From Pedobacter zeaxanthinifaciens (GTDB lineage: Bacteria; Bacteroidota; Bacteroidia; Sphingobacteriales; Sphingobacteriaceae), in the NCBI RefSeq assembly GCF_003313335.1, contig NZ_QMHP01000001.1, positions 1 to 64,000 on the forward strand: a stretch of 64,000 nt of DNA, read 5' to 3'. Positions 35,701-44,025 of the stretch are shown piece after piece (within the stretch, counting starts at the first letter, position 1; each line of letters starts with the position of its first letter). A program made the translations under genes and the position numbers. The notes beneath the pieces were generated by a model. The model searched no databases. It worked only from the letters and a program-made list of their open reading frames with translations, and was not told where the DNA came from.

Positions 35701-36215
35701 AGTGGCAAACTATCTTGTTTCCACATTTCGCTGTGCGTCTTTCCAATCGCATCTTCTAACTGTAAGCCACTTCTCGCTATAAACGCTTTATTGGCATAGG
35801 TTAGTTGAAAATTGCTGTTCCATTTGGTAACAATGTCAGGTGTATTTTCTACTAAGGTTTGATAAAGATTTTCATTATGCTTGTCTTTTTCAATACAATC
35901 GAAGGTAACCACTACGCCATTTTCTAAGGGGTTGATAACGAGTTTAATCCAAGTTTTGGTAAATACGGAGATATATTCGAATTCACTCCTCTTTTTCTTA
36001 GTAATGGCATCGTTTACTTTTTCAAAGTAGTTGGTGCTTTTACTTTCTGGAAATAGCTCCCAAACATTTCTGCCTAGCATATCATTTTTGTTCCGCTTAA
36101 AATATTGTTCGGCTTGCTTGTTAATGAACGTAAAATTACCCTCGTTATCTAAAGTGTAACAAGCTAACGAAATGGCATTTAAAATATCAGCAGTGTCTGG
36201 ATGTGTAGCGTTCAT
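32703..36215 (-). CDS. Large multi-PAS/GAF sensor histidine kinase (HisKA_3-like)
   Basis: 1170 aa, no membrane segment. Rough order: PAS at 10-110, PAS 115-230, PAS 240-360, GAF-like 365-535 (with the ENEKLVAVLMVQHEQPYTW segment), PAS 545-665, coiled coil, PAS 700-815, PAS 820-945, then EEERQRIAESLHNGLGQ with His986 and an HATPase domain (DNGLGF, KGIGLKTIESK). The last 370 residues are a paralogue of the two smaller kinases at 7276 and 22817. Several PAS domains could sense redox, ligands or flavin, none confirmed. It is divergent from the LuxR regulator at 36511, its likely partner. Confidence 0.9.
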   Translation of the reverse strand: MNATHPDTADILNAISLACYTLDNEGNFTFINKQAEQYFKRNKNDMLGRNVWELFPESKSTNYFEKVNDAITKKKRSEFEYISVFTKTWIKLVINPLENGVVVTFDCIEKDKHNENLYQTLVENTPDIVTKWNSNFQLTYANKAFIARSGLQLEDAIGKTHSEMWKQDSLPLLIKKTRKVFETGEIQNVIAKFSTPEGDLFYDIKLAPEFTVNEKIKGVIAIGRDITELKCHQEAYNAQLNDKYKSLFNSIDQGFCIIEMLWNEQGEPINYRFIETNPAFEQQTGMINAQGKTILDFEPNIEHYWIETYGNIAKTKQSGHFEFHTTLINGWFEVEAFPIAEMGNDFVGVLFNDVTERKKAEKILIDSDEKQGYLLKLTDAIRFISDPLDIQEAAAKAIGEHLNANYAFYGHVVSVNQLEHIQIERLYQRNENAPFKPNLYPFSDLGIKVEELKTGETTIISRQNATGEDMMEEVSLHQILNSFAWVAVPLIKNEKLVAVLMVQHEQPYTWTENQISLIEETAERTWAYVEQASIAKELDHSQEQLAVALTASNMSTFHWLSKNGNVVVSPLSSVVFGLKNNSSSYSDSEGFFMIHPEDRQNHLNVLEKACKDEKEFHHIYRIIRPVDGKLAWIEERGKGIFHPHSGILEVRGIHWDITAQKEQADLIKKAEERYLVKLERDVNLRTKELKESRDELAAIYNNTLMSISVLSAIRDDDGKILDFKFALVNRALEKETGRKDLINKLYTEEYPGIVKTGVFDMMLKVMETGTPASIEYFYPYEDFNKWYSCMFVKMGDGLLTTVLDITERKIAEQLFTENSAMIQGIANSAPDMLYAINLETMQQFYSNYRIEQLVEKSQVEIKKMGKIFFERFIHRDDKANFYANLEELRHKNQKEINALTYRLVDAKGEIHWITTKSTVYMRDDDGNPTHIVGISQDITQQRNLEEKNKQLTKERQLLEQKQQREILKATLNAQEEERQRIAESLHNGLGQVLYGVKATLERVKLDQKTPADDDAKALNRSKELLGLCITESRKISHELMPSILEDFGLKASIRDICEQMKGETNFNCTFSGVDVPLEKYLQLAIYRIAQELTLNIAKHASAKTAHIDVTIHKNQVHITAKDNGLGFSTDARKNKGIGLKTIESKVKLLNGKMEISSLPQQTTVHIQFPI

Positions 36216-36510
36216 TCAATTGATGATTTTTTACCAAACAATTTAACCGGTTGTTGGTTCGGTGTTAGGGTTTGGGAAAAAAGGAAATTTTTAAAACAAA
36301 AAGTTGATTTTATGCATTACCTGTTTATAAGTAATACATTGAAATAACGGCTCTTTTATCGTATTAGCGAAATGTTTTTAAAGAAACAGTATTAGTACTT
36401 GCTAACTTTTGCGCTATATACCCCAAAGTGTCAAATAGTACCCAATTTAATCTACCCGAAAGACATTGTAGTGCCTTTGTTGTTTAAGCTTGTAGCACAT
36501 AAATGAAATT
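36216..36510. promoter_or_regulatory. Divergent promoter region between kinase and LuxR regulator, with three TACCC words
   Basis: 295 bp with no gene. Near the regulator start there are three TACC-type heptamers in one direction: TACCCCA (36419), TACCCAA (36439) and TACCCGA (36453). They are spaced 20 and 14 bp. This could be a regulator binding site and suggests autoregulation; not proven. AACCGGTT lies at 36245-36252. Confidence 0.35.
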
Positions 36511-37161
36511 ATGATGATACGTATTTTATTAGCAGAAGACCATAACATTGTTAGAAATGGAATTAAGATGCTCCTCGAAGCCGATGAGCAGATTAAAGTA
36601 GTGGGAGAAGCGGTGAACGGTCTCGAAGTGATGAAACAAATTGCTGCTCATCCTATCGATATCATTTTGGCCGACATCAACATGCCGGAAATGGACGGCA
36701 TGCAGTTATTGCGTGAGTTAAAGTCTAAATATCCGGAAATTAAGGTTGTGCTGCTATCAATGCATGACCACGAAAAATACGTAATGGAGGCTTTTAAAAA
36801 CAATGCCGACGGCTATTTATTGAAGAACATTGGTGCCGATGAACTGATATTTGCGGTGAAATTTGTTAACCAGGGTCGTAAATATCTATGTTCCGAACTT
36901 ACCATGTTGTTGATGGATAATCTACTGAAAAGTAAGCAGTATTTGATGGCAATGCCTGATAATGAAATCGATTTTTCATTGCGGGAGTTGGAGATATTGC
37001 AGCTTATCGCCGAAGGCCTAACTAATTTAGAAATGTCTGAAAAACTCTTCCTTAGTAAACGTACTATTGAGGGTCACCGACAAAGCTTGTTAGATAAAAC
37101 TGGTTCCAAAAACTCCGCTGCCTTAATACGTTACGGTGTGTTGCATGGCTTAATTCAGTAA
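36511..37161 (+). CDS. NarL/LuxR-family response regulator
   Basis: 216 aa. Acidic pair LAEDHNIVRNG, phospho-acceptor Asp55 (IILADINMP), Lys in YLLKNIGAD, then a LuxR domain (LRELEILQLIAEGLTNLEMS, SKRTIEGHRQ). Very similar to the regulator at 23922. Paired with the 1170-aa kinase on the other strand. It lies 91 bp before the ku gene in the same direction, so it may control the NHEJ genes downstream (inference). Confidence 0.9.
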   Translation: MMIRILLAEDHNIVRNGIKMLLEADEQIKVVGEAVNGLEVMKQIAAHPIDIILADINMPEMDGMQLLRELKSKYPEIKVVLLSMHDHEKYVMEAFKNNADGYLLKNIGADELIFAVKFVNQGRKYLCSELTMLLMDNLLKSKQYLMAMPDNEIDFSLRELEILQLIAEGLTNLEMSEKLFLSKRTIEGHRQSLLDKTGSKNSAALIRYGVLHGLIQ

Positions 37162-37252
37162 TTCTAATGCTAAACTATTGTACTGTTCAGGTGTTTATCT
37201 AATGCAAAAGCTGTTTTAAAAGGCTTTATTCTTCTAACTTAAAACGATAACG

Positions 37253-38017
37253 ATGAAGTCAATTTGGAAAGGTGCCATTGGTTTTGGTTTAGTTAACATT
37301 CCAGTGAAGTTATACTCCGCAGTTCAAAATAGTAACTTGGATTTAGATATGTTGGATAGCAAAGACATGTCTAAAATCAAATATCAACGCATTAGCGAAA
37401 GAAGTGGAAAAGAAGTGCCATTTGATCGCATAGTAAAAGGATTTATGTTGAATGAAAGCTATGTGGTATTGGAAGATGAAGATTTTGAAAGCGCAATGCC
37501 CGAAAAAAACAAGCTGATAGAATTAGAAAATTTCGTAGATATCTCTGCCGTTAACCCAATTTATTACGAAACATCTTACTATACCCAGCCTGAGCCGCAG
37601 GGCAAAAAAGCCTATGCTTTACTTTTAAAAGCACTGCAGAAATCAAAAAAAGCTGGAATTGCCAGATTTGTTTTGCGGAGCAGCGAACATCTTTGTGTTA
37701 TTCATCCCTTAGGTAATATGCTGGTAGTTACACGCATACGTTTTGACGAGGAAATTAGAAGTCCCAAAGAACTGGAAATTGATGCGCCAACAGTTAAGCC
37801 CAAAGAGCTAGAAGTGGGCATGGCACTTATTAAACAATATAGCAGCGATTTTGATATTTCGGCATTTAAGGACGAATACAGCAAGGAGCTGATGAAAATC
37901 ATTAGGGCTAAAGCGAAAGGCAAGAAAACAGTGGTGAAGAAAATGCGCCCTGAAAAACGTGTGAGCGACGATTTATACGAACAATTAATGCAGAGCTTAA
38001 ATAAGAAAGGAGCTTAA
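37253..38017 (+). CDS. ku: Ku homodimer DNA end-binding protein
   Basis: 254 aa, as for bacterial Ku. Opens with SIWKGAIGFGLVNIPVKLYSA and includes the bridge/beta-barrel blocks AYALLLKALQKSKKAGIARF and PKELEIDAPTVKPKELE. Bacterial Ku loads on broken DNA ends and recruits LigD for non-homologous end joining. The short Lys-rich C-terminus (KAKGKKTVVKK) is the usual DNA/LigD-binding tail. The ligD start follows one base after the stop, with an AAGGAG Shine-Dalgarno (38007-38012) inside ku. Confidence 0.95.
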   Translation: MKSIWKGAIGFGLVNIPVKLYSAVQNSNLDLDMLDSKDMSKIKYQRISERSGKEVPFDRIVKGFMLNESYVVLEDEDFESAMPEKNKLIELENFVDISAVNPIYYETSYYTQPEPQGKKAYALLLKALQKSKKAGIARFVLRSSEHLCVIHPLGNMLVVTRIRFDEEIRSPKELEIDAPTVKPKELEVGMALIKQYSSDFDISAFKDEYSKELMKIIRAKAKGKKTVVKKMRPEKRVSDDLYEQLMQSLNKKGA

Positions 38018-38018
38018 C

Positions 38019-40460
38019 ATGTCTTTAACCAAGTACGCCGAAAAACGAAACTTCGAGAAAACTACAGAGCCTAAGGGTGGAAAAGGTAAAGGTAAAAAAC
38101 TGGCTTTTGTAGTGCAAAGGCATCATGCATCGCATTTGCATTATGATTTTAGATTAGAGTTGGACGGCGTACTGAAAAGTTGGGCAGTGCCAAAGGGTCC
38201 TTCCTTAAATCCTAAAGATAAGCGCTTGGCCATGATGGTGGAAGATCATCCATACGACTATAAATCGTTTGAAGGCGTAATCCCGAAAGGCAATTATGGT
38301 GCAGGCGTGGTCAATATTTTTGATGAAGGTACTTATGAGCCAATTAGCGAAAAGGATAGCTTACACAAAGGCTTACACGAGGGTAATTTGAAATTCAAGT
38401 TGAATGGCAAAAAACTAAAAGGTGAATTTGCCTTGGTGCGAATGAAAGATAGTGAGCATAACGCTTGGTTACTCATTAAACACGACGATAAATATGCCGT
38501 TAAAGATCAATACAGTGCAGAAAATGAGGTTTCGGCGAAGGTAAAAAAGGCAGGTAAGGACTTTAAAAAAGAACCTGTAGAAGAAATTAAGCTTCCTAAA
38601 AAGACTACAACATCTAAATCGGAAAATTATAAACCTATGCTCGCTAAATTAGTGAAGCATGTAACCACCGATGAGGACTGGATTTTTGAGGAAAAGCTGG
38701 ATGGCTATCGGGCCATTGCGCAGGTTAAAAAAACAAAGGCCTCTTTAACTTCAAGAAATGGTAACGATTTATCTGCAGATTATCCGCCAGTAGTAGAAGC
38801 ACTTAAAAAATTAGGAGTAAACGCCGTTTTAGATGGCGAAGTGGTAGTGCGTGAAAAGAACAAAAGCAATTTTCAGGCATTACAAAACTATAATCCTGAC
38901 CAGAAAAAAGTAAACTTACATTACGTAGTTTTTGATGTATTGGAGATTAACGGCTCTGATGTGCGTGATATGCCTTTACATCAAAGAAAGCGCTTACTTG
39001 AAATGCTTTTATCTAATAAAAAGGTTGATGAAATTGAGCTGGTTAGTGCCAGTAAGGTAAAAGGCAATGAGTTTTTAGAGGAGGCGAGGAAAAACGGTTG
39101 GGAAGGCATTATGGCCAAAAATGCCGAAAGTATCTACGCAAGCGGAGCACGAAGCAACAACTGGCAAAAAATTAAAATTCAGCAGTCGCAAGAAGCCATT
39201 ATTGCGGGATATACGCAACCTTCAGGAAGTCGAAATCACTTTGGTGCATTAGTGTTGGGAATGAAAAATGAGCAGGGAGATTTGGTGTATATCGGCAACT
39301 GCGGTACTGGCTTTAATGAAAAATCGTTAAAAGAAATAGCTTCCTTACTTAAGCCTATAGCAACTAAAACTAAGCCTTTTTCCGAAAAAATCCCCCAATC
39401 CAGAAACATCACTTGGGTAAAACCAACCATCGTTTGTGAGGTTACCTTTTCGGAATGGACGGAGAATGAACATTTAAGACATCCCGTGTTTAAAGGTATC
39501 AGAGATGATAAAACAGCGGACGAAATCAAGCAGGAAAAGCCTATGGTTAATTCTGGTAAAAAAGTTAAAGGTGCAGATGAAAAATCCTTGAAGTTTGGCA
39601 GAAAGACGGTTAAGCTAACTAATTTAAACAAAGTTTATTGGCCCGAGGAAAAAATAACAAAGGGTGAAGTAATTGCTTATTACCAACAAATGGCTGATTA
39701 TATTTTACCGCATTTAAAAGATAGGCCACTTTCGTTAAATAGACATCCCAACGGTGTTAACAAACCAGGTTTTTTTCAAAAGGATTTAAATACAGAGCAA
39801 ATTCCAAAATGGATCAAGTATGCTTCGTTAACTTCGGAACACCTAAATAAAGATATTGATTACCTTATTTGCAACGACGAAGCAACTTTGCTTTGGATGG
39901 CCAATTTGGGCTGTATAGAAATTAACCCATGGATGAGCACTTATCGCAAGCCTGAAGTACCTTTGTTTGCCGTACTGGATTTGGATCCTCACGGAGTTGA
40001 TTTTACCGATGTTGTTAAAGTTGCACTCACCGCTAAGGAAGTATTGGATGAGCTAAAAGTGGTTTCCTTCGTGAAAACATCAGGTTCAAAGGGCATACAT
40101 ATTGTAATTCCGTTAGCAGCTTATGATTACGACGTTTCCAAAAACTTTATTCACTACGTAGCAGGTTTGGTTTATGAACAACATCCAGATATTACCAGTT
40201 TGGAACGTAGTCCTAGCAAGCGTAAAAACAAAATCTATCTCGATTATTTGCAGAATAGGAGAGGGCAAACCATTGTATCGCCGTATTCGTTACGACCAAA
40301 AGCTGGCGCAACAGTTTCCACACCACTACATTGGGATGAAGTTAATGAAGAACTTAGTATCGCTAAATTCAACATTTTTAACATTAAGGAGAGGGTAGAA
40401 AAAGTTGGAGATTTATGGGCTGACATTTACAAGGTGAAGAATAAAATCAAAATTCGTTAA
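38019..40460 (+). CDS. ligD: DNA ligase D, PE-Lig-Pol
   Basis: 813 aa. Phosphoesterase domain at 1-165 (HASHLHYDFRLELDG, AVPKGPSLNP, PKGNYGAG), ATP-dependent ligase core at about 205-520 with the nucleotide-binding Lys226 in EEKLDGYRA, and a primase-type polymerase at 530-813 (SLNRHPNGVNKPGFFQKD, LDLDPHG catalytic Asp pair). Order is the PE-Lig-Pol type of Pseudomonas. It seals and fills broken ends brought together by Ku. The short gap to ku and to the GH130 gene downstream (4 bp) means the three are co-transcribed. Confidence 0.95.
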   Translation: MSLTKYAEKRNFEKTTEPKGGKGKGKKLAFVVQRHHASHLHYDFRLELDGVLKSWAVPKGPSLNPKDKRLAMMVEDHPYDYKSFEGVIPKGNYGAGVVNIFDEGTYEPISEKDSLHKGLHEGNLKFKLNGKKLKGEFALVRMKDSEHNAWLLIKHDDKYAVKDQYSAENEVSAKVKKAGKDFKKEPVEEIKLPKKTTTSKSENYKPMLAKLVKHVTTDEDWIFEEKLDGYRAIAQVKKTKASLTSRNGNDLSADYPPVVEALKKLGVNAVLDGEVVVREKNKSNFQALQNYNPDQKKVNLHYVVFDVLEINGSDVRDMPLHQRKRLLEMLLSNKKVDEIELVSASKVKGNEFLEEARKNGWEGIMAKNAESIYASGARSNNWQKIKIQQSQEAIIAGYTQPSGSRNHFGALVLGMKNEQGDLVYIGNCGTGFNEKSLKEIASLLKPIATKTKPFSEKIPQSRNITWVKPTIVCEVTFSEWTENEHLRHPVFKGIRDDKTADEIKQEKPMVNSGKKVKGADEKSLKFGRKTVKLTNLNKVYWPEEKITKGEVIAYYQQMADYILPHLKDRPLSLNRHPNGVNKPGFFQKDLNTEQIPKWIKYASLTSEHLNKDIDYLICNDEATLLWMANLGCIEINPWMSTYRKPEVPLFAVLDLDPHGVDFTDVVKVALTAKEVLDELKVVSFVKTSGSKGIHIVIPLAAYDYDVSKNFIHYVAGLVYEQHPDITSLERSPSKRKNKIYLDYLQNRRGQTIVSPYSLRPKAGATVSTPLHWDEVNEELSIAKFNIFNIKERVEKVGDLWADIYKVKNKIKIR

Positions 40461-40464
40461 CGAT

Positions 40465-41511
40465 ATGGATTTAGCGCATCGATTCCCAGAAAATCCACTT
40501 TTATCACCTAAAGATGTTGCACCAAGTGCGGATAACTTGCAGGTAATTTGCTTGCTAAATCCAGGTGTGTTTAAATGGCAAAATAAGATCTATTTGTTGG
40601 TGCGTGTGGCAGAAAATGTGGCACCGCAAGAGGGTAAATTATTTGTACCTATGCGTAGCGAAGCTGATTTACTAGAAATCATGGAACTAAAGCTTGATGA
40701 TCCTGATTTGCTGAGTGCCGACCCCAGAGTAATTAATTACAAAGGCCTCGACTATTTAACTACCATTTCTTACTTGCGTTTATTTAGCAGTGATGATGGA
40801 CGAAATTTTAAAGCTAAACCTTTAGGTCTTCACGGAAAAGGATATTTAGAACGTTATGGCATTGAAGACTGCCGAGTTAGCCAAGTGGAAGATACTTTTT
40901 ACTTAACCTATACTGCGGTATCAGCTAACGGCGTAGCTGTAGGTTTGAGAACTACTACAGATTGGCAAACTTTTTTAAGTCATGGCTTGATATTTCCGCC
41001 ACACAACAAAGACGTAGCTATTTTTGAGGAGAAAATCAACGGTAAATTTTATGCCTTGCACAGGCCAAGTAGCAAGGATATCGGGGGCAATTTCATTTGG
41101 CTTGCCGAATCTTACGATGCCTTGCATTGGGGAAATCATCAGTGTGTTGTGAAAACCCGAGCCAACAGTTGGGAAAATACCAGGGTTGGCGCTGGTGCCG
41201 CCCCCATAAAAACCGAAAAAGGTTGGCTGGAAATTTACCATGCAGCTAACCAAGATCACCGCTATTGTTTGGGTGCTGTACTGCTTGATCTCAATAATCC
41301 GGCAAAAGTTTTAGCTCGTAGTGAAACGCCAATTATGGAGCCAAAAGAAAGCTATGAGCTTAATGGCTTTTTTGGATCGGTAGTTTTTACCAACGGCCAC
41401 CTTGTAAATGGTGATGAATTGACCATTTACTACGGCGCCGCTGATGAATTAATTTGTGGTGCAAAATTTTCAATAGAAGAAATTTTAAAAAGTCTAGTTT
41501 ATTTGGCTTAA
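40465..41511 (+). CDS. Glycoside hydrolase family 130 protein (short form)
   Basis: 348 aa. Propeller fold motifs: NPLLSPKDV at the start, RYGIEDCRV (GxEDxR signature), VGAGAAPIKTEKGWLEIYHAA and CLGAVLLDLNNPAKV. No signal peptide, so cytoplasmic. Family enzymes act on beta-mannosides. It differs from the 492-aa GH130 protein at 25057, which has a helical N-terminal extension. The start lies four bases behind ligD, an unexpected operon partner for a sugar phosphorylase. Confidence 0.85.
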   Translation: MDLAHRFPENPLLSPKDVAPSADNLQVICLLNPGVFKWQNKIYLLVRVAENVAPQEGKLFVPMRSEADLLEIMELKLDDPDLLSADPRVINYKGLDYLTTISYLRLFSSDDGRNFKAKPLGLHGKGYLERYGIEDCRVSQVEDTFYLTYTAVSANGVAVGLRTTTDWQTFLSHGLIFPPHNKDVAIFEEKINGKFYALHRPSSKDIGGNFIWLAESYDALHWGNHQCVVKTRANSWENTRVGAGAAPIKTEKGWLEIYHAANQDHRYCLGAVLLDLNNPAKVLARSETPIMEPKESYELNGFFGSVVFTNGHLVNGDELTIYYGAADELICGAKFSIEEILKSLVYLA

Positions 41512-41559
41512 CTGCCTCCTTACTTTATACTTTCAACTTTCCACTTTTAACTTCGCATT
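41512..41559. repeat. Pyrimidine-rich low-complexity tract
   Basis: The text runs CTTTATACTTTCAACTTTCCACTTTTAACTT, a string of near-repeats of ACTTT with a 7-8 base period. It lies between the GH130 stop and a small convergent gene. No hairpin or gene. Confidence 0.6.
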
Positions 41560-41694
41560 CTACTTTCCGCTTTTCTTCCTTTGCCTTTCCTCCGCGGCTT
41601 TTACTTCATCCTTTTCTGCCAAAGGGCGTTCTGTTTTCAACGTAGATTTTGTACTGGCTGTTTTTTCTGATGTTGTTTTTTCTGGCTTTTTCAT
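41560..41694 (-). CDS. Small Lys/Glu-rich protein, unrecognised
   Basis: 44 aa from the ATG at 41694. Sequence is all Lys, Glu, Thr, Ser and Arg (MKKPEKTTSEKTAST ... RQRKKSGK). A longer reading to 41820 lacks a good start. No fold or family. It resembles the tiny charged proteins of the stress island, but a short Lys-rich reading can be chance; confidence is low. Confidence 0.35.
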   Translation of the reverse strand: MKKPEKTTSEKTASTKSTLKTERPLAEKDEVKAAEERQRKKSGK

Positions 41695-41897
41695 GGTCAA
41701 ATCTTTATTGAAAATAACATCCTCGCTTTGCGTTTTGTTGCTACCAAGTGCTTCTTTTTGAAAAAGCAGTATTAATACCACATGGCTTTGCGTAAAATGC
41801 CTAGGCTTTATGCACATCATCCGTTTTGATAATTAGTCAATCTTAAAAACTGAAATGTTATGCTTAAATGCCAAATGTTTTGTACCTTTGGTTTTTA

Positions 41898-43934
41898 ATG
41901 AATTTCCTCTATCCGGGCTTTCTTTTTGCACTTTTAGCGGTCTCCATCCCGATCATTATCCATTTATTCAATTTCCGGAAATTCAAGCGAATTTATTTCA
42001 GCAATGTTGCCTTTTTGAAAGAGGTAAAGGAACAAAATTCATCAAGGGAGAAACTTAAAAACTTGCTGATTTTAGCTGCTAGGATACTCGCCATTACTTT
42101 TTTGGTATTAGCGTTTGCAAGGCCTTTTATCAATTCAACTGAAAAGGCCAACCAAACTAGTGGAAATATTGTAAGTATTTATCTGGATAACTCGTACAGT
42201 ATGGATGCCGTAAATAAAGAAGGGAGTTTACTGGATGAGGCCAAACGACGAGCGAAGGAAATTGTAAAAAACTACCAATTAAATGATAAATTTCAGCTGC
42301 TCACTAACGATTTTGAAGGTAAGCATCAGCGCTTGTTAAACCCAGATGAGTTTGTTCAAGCTGTTGATGAGGTTAAAATTTCTGCTGGCAGTCGTAACTT
42401 GCAACAAGTAATTAATAGGCAGCAAGGCGTCTTTACCGGTGCGGCTAATAGATTTTCCTACGTAATTTCTGATTTTCAAAAGAATTTTGCTGGAGATGCA
42501 CCTATTAAAAAAGAGCAACAAACGCAATTAACGCTACTGAAATTAAGTGCTAACGAACTACCTAATCTTTCTGTAGATAGTGTTTGGTTTTTATCGCCAG
42601 TGCATCAAGCCGGAGCCTCAGAGAAAATTGTGGTACGTTTAAGAAACTTTGGTAACGAAGATGCCAAAAATGTGCCTTTGAAATTGAGCATCAATGGTCA
42701 GCAAAAGGCTATTGGTAGTGTTAACGTGGCTGCAAACGCTCACGCAATAGATACACTTTCATACAGCGGTTTAAGTTTAGGATGGCAAAAGGCAGTGCTC
42801 AGCATTAAAGATTTCCCGCTTACATTTGACGACGAACTTTATTTTACGTTCAATGTAAACGCCAGTCAGGAAGTGTTGAGCATAAATGGAAGTAAAACGG
42901 CAAAATACATCGAAGCATTGTTCAATGCCGATCCTTATTTCAAACTTACTTCCGTTTCGGAAAACAACATCAATTATACTTCTTTCGCTAATTATAGCTT
43001 AATTGTACTGAACGGGTTAAACGAACCATCTACAGGTTTGGCACAGTCGCTTAAAACCTATGTTAGCAATGGCGGCACCGTTGTAATTTTTCCTTCAACA
43101 TTTACTGATCAATCGGTTTTTTCTGCATTTTTAAACGCCATCGGCTTGCCACCGGTTAATAACGTAGTAACTGAAGCAACAAAGGTGTCTCAAATAGAGC
43201 TGAAGCATCCACTTTTCAAAGGTGTATTTGAAACGCTTCCTAAAAATATTGACTTACCATCGGTTAACAGATATTTTATTTATACCGATAATAGTAAGGT
43301 GGCAAAAGAACCTTTACTACAATTGCCTGCCGGGAAAACATATTTAGCTCGTTATCCAGTTTCGGGCGGACAAGTGTTCTTATCCGCTACAGGTTTGCTC
43401 GAAGAGGAGGGCAATTTGTCCAAACATCCACTCTTTGTGCCGTTGATGTACAAAATTGCTTTTGAAAGCGCTAAAGATCAGCCGTTAAGCTACACCATTG
43501 CCAAGGACAACGTAATTACTTTGCCCGCAATTAAGCTAGGTGCAAATCAGTCGTTAAAACTTATTGGAGATGGATTTGACGTAATCCCCGACGTAAGTAA
43601 CCAAAATGGAAATACCTTATTATTTGTTGCCGATCAAATCAAAAAGTCAGGTTTCTATCAGGTGAAAAAATCAGACTCTACTTTGGCTGTGGTTGCGTTT
43701 AATGATAATAGAAGCGAATCGAATATGGTTTACGATGACCAAAATACATTGGAAGAGAAGTTTGGTACACAAAAAATACTTTTTATTGATGCAAAAAAGC
43801 AGAACATTTCATCTGCTATTGCGGAAAAAAATAACGGAAGCGAGTTATGGAAACTTTGCCTAATTTTGAGCTTAATTTTCATCGCCGCTGAAGTAATATT
43901 GATAAGATTTTTTAAGCCACAGATGCACAAATAA
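41898..43934 (+). CDS. BatA-like membrane protein (aerotolerance regulator N-terminal domain and VWA-like domain)
   Basis: 678 aa from the ATG at 41898, which begins the standard N-terminus MNFLYPGFLFALLAVSIP followed by HLFNFRKFKRI. An upstream ATG adding ten residues is less likely. A second TM helix lies near 60-80, then the VWA-type motif LDNSYSMDAV (MIDAS DxSxS), a long extracytoplasmic beta-rich part and a C-terminal TM helix near 650-672. Anchored in the inner membrane. Often beside MoxR/BatB genes, which are absent here. The last codons and stop lie in a dispersed palindromic repeat. Confidence 0.82.
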   Translation: MNFLYPGFLFALLAVSIPIIIHLFNFRKFKRIYFSNVAFLKEVKEQNSSREKLKNLLILAARILAITFLVLAFARPFINSTEKANQTSGNIVSIYLDNSYSMDAVNKEGSLLDEAKRRAKEIVKNYQLNDKFQLLTNDFEGKHQRLLNPDEFVQAVDEVKISAGSRNLQQVINRQQGVFTGAANRFSYVISDFQKNFAGDAPIKKEQQTQLTLLKLSANELPNLSVDSVWFLSPVHQAGASEKIVVRLRNFGNEDAKNVPLKLSINGQQKAIGSVNVAANAHAIDTLSYSGLSLGWQKAVLSIKDFPLTFDDELYFTFNVNASQEVLSINGSKTAKYIEALFNADPYFKLTSVSENNINYTSFANYSLIVLNGLNEPSTGLAQSLKTYVSNGGTVVIFPSTFTDQSVFSAFLNAIGLPPVNNVVTEATKVSQIELKHPLFKGVFETLPKNIDLPSVNRYFIYTDNSKVAKEPLLQLPAGKTYLARYPVSGGQVFLSATGLLEEEGNLSKHPLFVPLMYKIAFESAKDQPLSYTIAKDNVITLPAIKLGANQSLKLIGDGFDVIPDVSNQNGNTLLFVADQIKKSGFYQVKKSDSTLAVVAFNDNRSESNMVYDDQNTLEEKFGTQKILFIDAKKQNISSAIAEKNNGSELWKLCLILSLIFIAAEVILIRFFKPQMHK

Positions 43935-43989
43935 ATTGATTTTAATTTTGAAGACAGATCTAGGATGAAAAATCTGTGTATCTGTGGCT
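43915..43989. repeat. Palindromic repeat AGCCACAGATRCACARAT, left and right arms
   Basis: Left arm 43915-43932 (AGCCACAGATGCACAAAT) and right arm 43971-43989, whose reverse complement is AGCCACAGATACACAGATT. The middle is 38 bases. The left arm encodes the last residues (KPQMHK) and stop of the preceding gene. The format matches a dispersed hairpin repeat I know from Bacteroidota genomes. Confidence 0.7.
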
Positions 43990-44025
43990 ATAGATAAACG
44001 GAAATTAAAAATAAATATACAATTC

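Noticed and set aside
40174..40398. Plus-strand frame in ligD, and its minus counterpart at 40244
   Set aside because: Both overlap the conserved polymerase domain of LigD in other frames.
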